Under the pieces are notes generated by a model that searched no databases, was not told the origin of the DNA, and was given only the letters and a program-made list of their open reading frames with translations. Positions 57,130-64,000 of a stretch of DNA of 64,000 nt are shown here, piece by piece; position 1 is the first letter of the stretch; the number at the start of each line of letters is the position of its first letter. The position numbers were made by a program, and so were the translations under genes. Source of the DNA: Leucocoprinus leucothites (Eukaryota; Basidiomycota; Agaricomycetes; Agaricales; Agaricaceae); assembly GCA_013368445.1 (NCBI GenBank), contig JAACJO010000008.1, positions 1,922,001-1,986,000 of the forward strand. Reading direction: 5' to 3'.

Positions 57130-57674
57130 CCAGCTCAATACTCCGTCAAAAGCTGCTACCTCGACAACCAGCCTCAGTACTCGACCAAAGAACCTTCGTG
57201 TACATGTCGCATAAAGGGAAAGACGACGACGTCTTGTATCAGACATTCCAGAGAACCCTTGACGACGCAGACAGGATAAGTTGAGCTCTGATAGTGACAC
57301 AACTGTTTGAGAAAAATATCGGTACAGACTGTTCGGCATCTCCAACAGGTTTTGGAATCTAGATCGTGAGGTTCTCGCTGGTTCACAATAGTCTGACGGA
57401 TGATTGTGAGCGCGATTTCTTCCCATTCGCCAGCGATAGATATATCTGATGTGTTCCTGGCCACACTAGGCATCTAGCAACACAACCAAGACCATTGTTC
57501 TTCCACCCTCCCGGCCTTGGACGGAGAGACGGACCATGACCGGGCCTGAGATTGGGGAGCGTCAAGTACCTACACGCTCAATTAATTATTCGCCGCCGCT
57601 GTTCAACCATCCCTTGTTATATCTAGACCACTCGGCTCGCGTCGCGAGTGAAAACCTCAGCCGAGAGGCCGTTG
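57130..57674. other. Unassigned stretch between element 2 and duplicated block E
   Basis: About 0.5 kb. An open frame at 57174-57473 on minus has no motif I recognise. No match to the region upstream of the block in copy D. Confidence 0.5.
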
Positions 57675-58649
57675 TAATCATTCGAATTGAAATAGATGAA
57701 CCTACAATGGTAGAGATGAGGTAAGAAACGATTTCGAAAAAGTGAGGGGGAGACTAACAAGGATAGCGATCATGAAGGGCGAAAGAGACATAACAATACC
57801 ACCACCTCGGAGAAGGGACCTCCGACCTGGATAGAGACTTGAGTACAAGAAAATTGAAGATCAAGGAAATCACGTACCAACCCTGTCTCTGTACAAAATG
57901 GCAGGGAAGACGGCGAGGAACTGGACAATTCCAATACCCCCTGAGACCAATAGCGATACTGTCCCTAGATAAACCGATACTCCGTACAAGAGTTGGGCCG
58001 TAGTAAAGCAATGCGTTGATACCGCTTCATTCTGTGGTTGGTGTAAGAAACCGAGAGCGACTGAGGACAAAACGAGCTAAACTCACGCTGGAAAACCATA
58101 ACCATGATACCAATTAGCGAAAGCGCGGACGAAACAGCTTTTCCCAACTCCTCAGTTCACTAACAAGGCCTGACTGAGGGCTAGCCCCTTCGTCCGTTAC
58201 ACCCTTCTGTAACGGCGTTACCGGCCAGCGGTGTATGAAATCTGACATGACCAAAACATTTGCAATCTAGATCTCATTTTTTGCGCAAGTTAGAATATCA
58301 CTCGTATATTAGTTGTGCAGACTTACCACTCCCTGGTCATAACCAAACTCTAGGCCGCCGATGGATGCGAAGAAAGCGCATAGCAGAGCATGATAGTTGT
58401 GCTTCAGCCCGAGCAGGCCACCGGGTCCATAGGAATAATTGTAGGAACCATCCGAGCGGATAGAAACAGTTCCTCCGCGCGAGATGTACGCTTTGCTGTT
58501 CGGTCCTGCCGGCGATAGTAGAGGTGATCTTGTCTCCCGTTCTGCTGCTTCCGAGTCTGGAATGGCTCTGTATTCCGGACGTTGGGTGCTCTGGGTTTTG
58601 ATAGGTCAGAGATAGCTTCGTACTGATTCTGACACACATACCATTTCAT
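57675..58649 (-). pseudogene. Truncated MFS transporter copy
   Basis: The N-terminal exons are still open (MKWY, then SPLLSPAGPNSKAYISRGGT, HNYHALLCAFFASIGGLEFG). At 58197 an internal deletion joins PLQKGVT directly to DEGASPQSGLVSELRS. The join stays in frame and has a 2-bp microhomology. A further short deletion near 58117 removes part of the RRRTLIG segment and creates a TAA. The stretch around LLYYGPTLV and FPAILYRDRVG remains, but all C-terminal exons are absent. At least four helices are lost, so it cannot transport. Confidence 0.9.
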
Positions 58650-59913
58650 GGAAACCAGATCCTCGGTATTCGAGATGATGATACCAGTTGTGTTGGTCTG
58701 AAGTCGGCTCGGAGTGTCCTTGCACCTGAGCTCGGAATACTGGAAGCGGCACTTGGCACGTGTGACATAAGCACGTGAGATTATTATGTAACACGAGAGA
58801 AAACTGCAAGAGTAATCTATTGAACTGTTGAAGTTTGAGGATGCGAGTGCGAAGCGCTTTGTCGGATGACTCGTGAACTGACTGTGGTGGATCAGACCCA
58901 TCATACCCATGTTCCGATTTACGACTAATCAACATTCTCACCCCACTACTTTCACATCAGTTCAAATAGCCACAGACCCGTGCCATTACACTTGCATCAA
59001 CATAACGAAGGGCTTCATCTTTAGATATGATACAGAATCCCATCGGCACACGGCGATGCCCAACGAATACGTCTGCTGACCCAAGTATCAATGCATCACC
59101 GCCGACTGGATGCAATACCCTGACTCGCTTGATGTTATCCATCTTGAACATTCGCGCTTGAACCAAGGAGCATCAACTTAACGCTGGGAGCCGTTTCTAC
59201 TATCAACCATCTTCAACTCGAATGTGGCATTGATGAACGGCTGCCTAAAGTACGAGATTAGTGGAGGGTGTCAAGAGTAGCAATCTCGTTATCTTTATCT
59301 GATTTTATGTCTACCCACGGAGCAGTTGCCACCATCGAGAGGAGGACTCAGAAAAGCTTGAGATTTCAAGGAGCATCAGACTTTGCGGCTTACATTTACT
59401 GTAAATTGAAACTCTCCGCATACTTAACTGCTATTGTGGGCTAGAGGTGGGCACATCGCCTGCTACTCTGCGTGGTTCACTACTCAACCGTAATAACTCT
59501 TTCTTCCGCTATGGGCTTCGGTGCGAACTTCCTAGTCATCTGCACTATATTTATAGAATTGTAAACTTGTGACATACTCGAGTATAGAACATCAAACGAG
59601 TCCATCTCTCGAATCAAGAAGGTATAAAATCGCTGTAAAAGAGAGATGGTTATCACTAAACCAGTGGTATCGGACAGCCGCCAACGTTGATCCTTGTGTA
59701 GTGGGAGTACAACGTAGCTTACATATGGTGGGGCCCGAGGTCATGCATGCAACAATAATACAGTAATTCGTCAGGGAGATAGCAGAAGTGAGGGAAGGTG
59801 ACACTACCAAAACTACAAGAAAGCCATTCATAAAAGACTAAGCGATAAATATCAGCCTATACATCCCTTGCATCAGCAGCAGTGGTTGTTGGGGCGATTC
59901 CCCGTTTCTCTGC
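58650..59913. other. Spacer of copy E between MFS remnant and DUF6534 gene
   Basis: Aligns with 39958-41966 of copy D apart from the extra 0.7 kb there. No gene supported. Confidence 0.6.
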
Positions 59914-61576
59914 TTAGGCAAGATCCATATTCCTGGGCTTCCCAGCTCGATCAGACGCGCTATCCATCTCCAGCACATTGGAGGATTTCTGAACGTGAAC
60001 AGTTCCCGAACTACCCGTGTTAGCTTCAAACGTGCGTGGGGCCGCAATGCTCCATTGGAGAGTTCCATCTGTCGATAATGAATCGGCCTGATTGAAGTTC
60101 TTCGAGTTGGTGGCACGGGCATTGAGGGAAGCCATGAGAGCATTTGAGTAGACTTTATTTTCGCCGATAATGTGGGAAAATGATAAATTAATGATGTCAA
60201 ATCTAGTTGATTAAGTTCATCTCGACACATACCTTTACAAAGATTGAGTGCGCTATTAAACAACAGATATCATTTATTTTCCCTGAGAATATCATGGAGA
60301 AGTGAAACTCACCCGAGCAAATGCATCGAGTTTGTTGAAGGGAGAGTCAAGAACAAAATAAGCTCGATGGATGCCGTCATGGCAGTCACAAGACCAGTCT
60401 CGATTGTCAATCGGATTAGACGATTGATTAGACGCTGTGTCCGTCCAAACTTGCTCTGCCTTGCCCCAAACAACTGAAGAATGCAATCAATAACATCGCA
60501 TCACTATCATGGCAAGTGCATACCAAGTACAGCATAGACGAAGAGATGATCTTTGAGAGATTCGAGTGAGCTAGGCGGGCAATCACGGACATTGAGGTAG
60601 CGTACCAGATCTGTGAGTGCTGCACCACCCAACCAAACCTACTCCATGTATGAGCCTTTGTGGACTAGACAATTGCTTACTATACTCACATAAGTGCGGG
60701 CCGTCATGTTAGGCTTATGAAGTAAACGGACATCCTTCAGCGGGATGAACTACTTGACCATAAGTATTCGAAAGTTGATCCGAGAAACAAGAGATACACA
60801 TACACCAAAGGTGATAGCACAGGCTGCTGCACAAGAAGCCATGCCGAACTAACCGATCGTAAGTAATAATTTTAGCGGTACAGAAGCGGTCATATCGCCA
60901 CTCACAAAGATTATTATACCAGGAACAATCTTCCATTGTCCCAACAAATGGATACGCCAAGCATAAAAGGATTGAACCGTGAGTGCGACTGAAATGATGA
61001 GACTCGTATCAATGATGTAGAGGGCCTGAGTGGATAGACTGTTACATACCTATTCCAGACACAATCGGTAAGGACATGAAGCTCCAGCCAGGGAATAGGA
61101 GAACCGCTGGCTCGCCCCAACCACTGACAAGAGAATTCCAACAATTATCTGCTACCGTCACACTATGGAAGATATCCAGAGCAAAAACGGTATACACTGC
61201 GAGATGTTTACGTTTCAAATTCTGCATATCCCCTGATTTATGAAATATCATACCTAGTGTCTTGATCCACCTTTGATCATTGGGAAAATGTAAATGGTAA
61301 AGGTCTGGAGAGGGTCCGATTCAGCCTGTGCATAACCGAGCGTGAAAGCATGCCACACAGAGTTGCATAATAGATATCCCCAGCAAGCAATAACTGATTA
61401 GGGATCCTACTAGCTATATAGGCTGTTAGAGTCACAGCGGCTTGATTTGACGCCTCTTTGAACTCACTGTAGGCCCGATCCTACAGTAAGAAGCTTCCAG
61501 TAAGCAAAGACTTGCCAGACAAAAGGAAGTATACATACGTGAAAATGGTTTCCTGAGGTACCGGTGCGTCTGACAT
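59914..61576 (-). CDS. DUF6534-type seven-helix membrane protein, copy E
   Basis: Start MSDAPVPQETIFT at 61576; stop at 59914. Each exon of copy D has an open counterpart: YCLLGISIMQLCVA, LHFPNDQRWIKTL, VYTVFALDIFHSVTVADNCW, RIHLLGQWKIVPGI, ASCAAACAITFG, IISSSMLYL, RLINRLIRLTIETG, and a tail with NARATNSKNF. The intron after VPGIIIF has GTGAGT and acceptor TTAG. A one-base length difference near 60560 falls upstream of the AAAG acceptor I chose, so the frame is kept. It reads as a full gene, unlike its two neighbours in this block. Confidence 0.78.
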
Positions 61577-62632
61577 CGTTACTGGTTATCAGCGCAGAAA
61601 TATTCTGGGTGTAATAGGACTCCCCGCAGTACGGAGCAGTAGGTAGAGGAGTAGAGAACGATCTAATGTGCTGCTCATTTATGAGGGAAGCACCTTGTCA
61701 GAGACGTGGTACAAATCTGTGAATCAGATGGTGAGATGAGAGTCAGTAGGTGGCCAATGAGGCAGGGCCGTGACCCGGAGCGTAGCCTCTCGTGGCCAGA
61801 CACTTCTGTGTCCTGTGTCCCGTGTCTTTGTGATGAAGAGGGCGACATCAAGCTGCAGGAAGTGTCAAAAAAGGGAGTTAAGGCCATTTCACGCTCTTGA
61901 CTACTAAAACTAGTAGGTGAATCTGAATTTGATTGGACGTAGCAAAATAAAATCAAGGCAGGCCATGAGAATAATTTAGAAAAGTCTGATGAAGGGACTA
62001 CTAAGCCCTACGAGCTTTCCCACCCTCACTAAATTTACACGGTACACATGTATGAAATTCCCATGTAGGTAGGTAGTTTCATATTCCGGTGGCATGCACT
62101 AGACAGCACCCACTTCGTACCCTGGGGACTCAAGTCGGTAAACACTCCTTGCTCCGTATTGGGCCGCCGACGAAGGAAGAAACATTAGAGTATATCTCTC
62201 AGATCTTGTCCCAGTCACCGCCCGGGGCGGCACGCTCACTGTGTCTGGGATGATCAAGGATGCGAACAAGGTTATGCAATGCAGGTTAAAAGCTTGTCTA
62301 GTCATGGGAGATGATACTCATCGTTACTTTTTTCCATCATGATCTAGGTGAGACGATTTTTTCCTTCTGTGCTGTACCTCTAGCATGCAATGAGGACGTG
62401 AATAGGGCAGCTCAAATTCGCCTTCTTCTGATCCTGATCATGGTCATCACCGCACAGCAATCTCCAGTTCATCGCGCCGGCACACTCTCGTGATTGCACC
62501 AGGCCTAATATAGCTCCAGTTTCTTAATGCTACAGCTGAGCCGGCTTCCCATAGTAGGTTCAAGCCTTTGTCATTACATCTATTTCCTTATACCGTCACT
62601 GCCAATCCGCTCTGTCTACCAAGTTGTTTTTA
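61577..62632. other. Divergent promoter region, copy E
   Basis: Aligns with 43634-44693. No ORF is conserved between the two copies. Confidence 0.6.
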
Positions 62633-63637
62633 ATGCCTATACCTACAAATAGGGTTCCTCCCCCTGCAAAAAAATATCATATAAAACCCCTAGATCAGGA
62701 TTTATACAATCCCAATGACGAGGCAAAAAATTTCTTCAAGCTAGAAACGGGCATTGGGGATGACAAGCTTCTAAAGGATCATATCCTCGAAGTGCAAGCT
62801 AAAGCTTTTAAGGTGCTTAAAGGTCGCTCGTTTACCCGATTATACGAACTTCCTCGAAGTCGGCAAGGGACCGAGCACAATGGTCCCCGACCTCGGCTGT
62901 TGCTATGAGTTGCTTCTTGTTCTCGTAGCAATCGACCACTCTCTTTAGGTACCTGTTGACAAGTTGGAAATGACTTCAGGAAAGCGATTCGTGATGGCAT
63001 CCCAGCTGAGCATGCGATCGCCTCAGATCTTCAGGAAGGTTTGTGCACAGATTTCATTGCTGTTTTATGAAGGTCTTACGATTTACTGGACAGCCTTTTG
63101 GCCCTGGGCAAGGAGTTATTCAAGATAACGCCTAGATACAAGTCTTATAAGGCGTCATTCATTGCTGGAGACATCACTAGATCAGAATTCCTAGGTGTTG
63201 TCCCGCCGTTCACAAAATATTCGCCACCAATCTGCGAGAGGCAAAAAGATCTGCACAAAGTGAAAACCCTCAGCGAGCTTCAAGGCCATGTGTCAGCCAT
63301 CTTCACATGCGCCTCCTTTCATCTCTTCAAGGACGAAACACAAACCGAGATCGCACGAAACCTTGCAGGTTTAGTCTCCCCAGAGTCAGGCTTGATGGTT
63401 CTCGGCGTGCAAGGCGGGGCAAAAGAGGTGGGGTGATGGAGCCCTACGCGCTCGGAGCGTTTCATGTTCTGTCACTTTCCAGAGTCATGGAGGGAGCTGT
63501 GGAGGGATATCTTTGGGAAAGGAAACGTAGAAGTGCATGCGCGCATTAAAAAGGAGGAAGGAGGGTTGGACTTTTATGGACCATTTCCCGGTAATAAGGA
63601 GTATCACGTCCTGGAATGGTCAGTGAAGCGTAAATAG
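62633..63637 (+). pseudogene. Broken methyltransferase copy
   Basis: Exon 1 is open (MPIPTNRVPPPAKKYHIKPL...HILEVQAKAFK). The EYPYPCIR exon and both neighbouring intron parts are deleted, joining AAG-GTG directly to the ARLPDY-like region in another frame. The donor after the glycine motif has changed from GTGAGT to ATGAGT. In the last exon GGGATATGG became GGGTGATGG, giving a stop after QGGAKEVG. The rest (SPESWRELW-like to the final stop at 63637) is still recognisable. Confidence 0.9.
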
Positions 63638-64000
63638 ACTCACGACTGCTAGCTCTTGAACTCTTAGATAGCCCGTAGGGCGTCACAGTACATGGCATTC
63701 CCGCTTGTTGTGTTGTGGCCAATCTCTATCAAGCTTAAGCCTACCGGTGCAATCATCAAATTTTCACAGACCTTGTGCTCCACTGATAGTCAACGGAGAG
63801 CTTGGGATTTGAGCTCGGACATAACATTAAGATAGCAGAGGGGGTGCGAATACCACCACAACAGTATCTCAAATGGCGCATCCAATAACCATCCAAAGCT
63901 CAGAGGGTAAGGAGAACAAACACAGATAATCATAGACACCGAAACGGTTTTCGGGTGTGGCGGAATTGAGTGAGCACTGTAAACATAGTGAATAGGTATT
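63638..64000. other. 3' flank of methyltransferase copy E
   Basis: Aligns with 45850-46229. The window ends at AATAGGTATT; in copy D the next bases are the GMC stop codon on the minus strand. Confidence 0.75.

Larger units (their letters stand above)
57675..64000. repeat. Cluster duplication, copy E (reduced copy, continues past window)
   Basis: Direct copy of 38128-46230. Order and orientation are unchanged: MFS remnant, DUF6534 gene, divergent promoter, methyltransferase remnant. Relative to D it lacks ~845 bp inside the MFS gene and ~0.7 kb in the next spacer, and has many small changes. The last bases of the window align just short of the GMC stop codon. Confidence 0.9.

Noticed and set aside
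1..64000. CRISPR arrays, rRNA genes, bacterial operons
   Set aside because: None seen; the DNA is eukaryotic with spliceosomal introns throughout.

Overview
The window looks like nuclear DNA of an Agaricomycete (mushroom-forming basidiomycete). Genes are cut by many 50-70 nt GT-AG introns. The content is typical of wood or litter fungi: a laccase, a GMC oxidoreductase, a glucuronan-lyase-like enzyme, DUF6534 seven-helix proteins and fungal Ty3/gypsy retrotransposons. I found no tRNA, rRNA, CRISPR or prokaryotic signal. All exon models are my own reading of splice sites and reading frames; none is confirmed by transcripts.

Layout. 1-4.9 kb: 3' part of a tricalbin-like SMP/C2 protein gene (+). 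6.0-7.4 kb: an unrecognised intronless gene (+). 7.7-18.7 kb: a mosaic of duplicated pieces. It holds two tricalbin-derived fragments, two apparently intact genes for small secreted ricin-B-like lectins (9.9 and 15.6 kb, -), and a decayed polysaccharide-lyase copy (12.5-13.4 kb, -). 18.66-26.88 kb: a complete LTR retrotransposon (element 1, +). 27.1-28.2 kb: the intact polysaccharide-lyase gene (+), followed by the tail of a third lectin copy in inverted orientation. 29.4 kb: a small gene for a protein with lipid-anchor signals (+). 32.8-35.1 kb: a laccase (+). 35.3-36.7 kb: a secreted single-pass membrane protein (-).

37.5-48.7 kb: an MFS sugar-porter (-), a DUF6534 membrane protein (-), an ausD-like methyltransferase (+) and a GMC oxidoreductase (-). 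49.30-57.13 kb: a second complete retrotransposon (element 2, +). 57.7-64.0 kb: a second, direct copy of the 38.1-46.2 kb block. In it the MFS and methyltransferase are broken but the DUF6534 gene still reads through. The window ends exactly where a second GMC gene should begin.

The most notable signals are four. (a) The two retrotransposons differ in their LTRs but share a Gag-protease ORF ending in a G-GGT-TTT-stop heptamer, with pol in the -1 frame. (b) A lectin module and a lyase module have been copied, inverted and recombined at a common breakpoint while both lectin genes stay open. (c) A metabolic-looking cluster is duplicated and decaying selectively. (d) Element 1 sits 182 bp upstream of the only intact lyase gene, in the same orientation.
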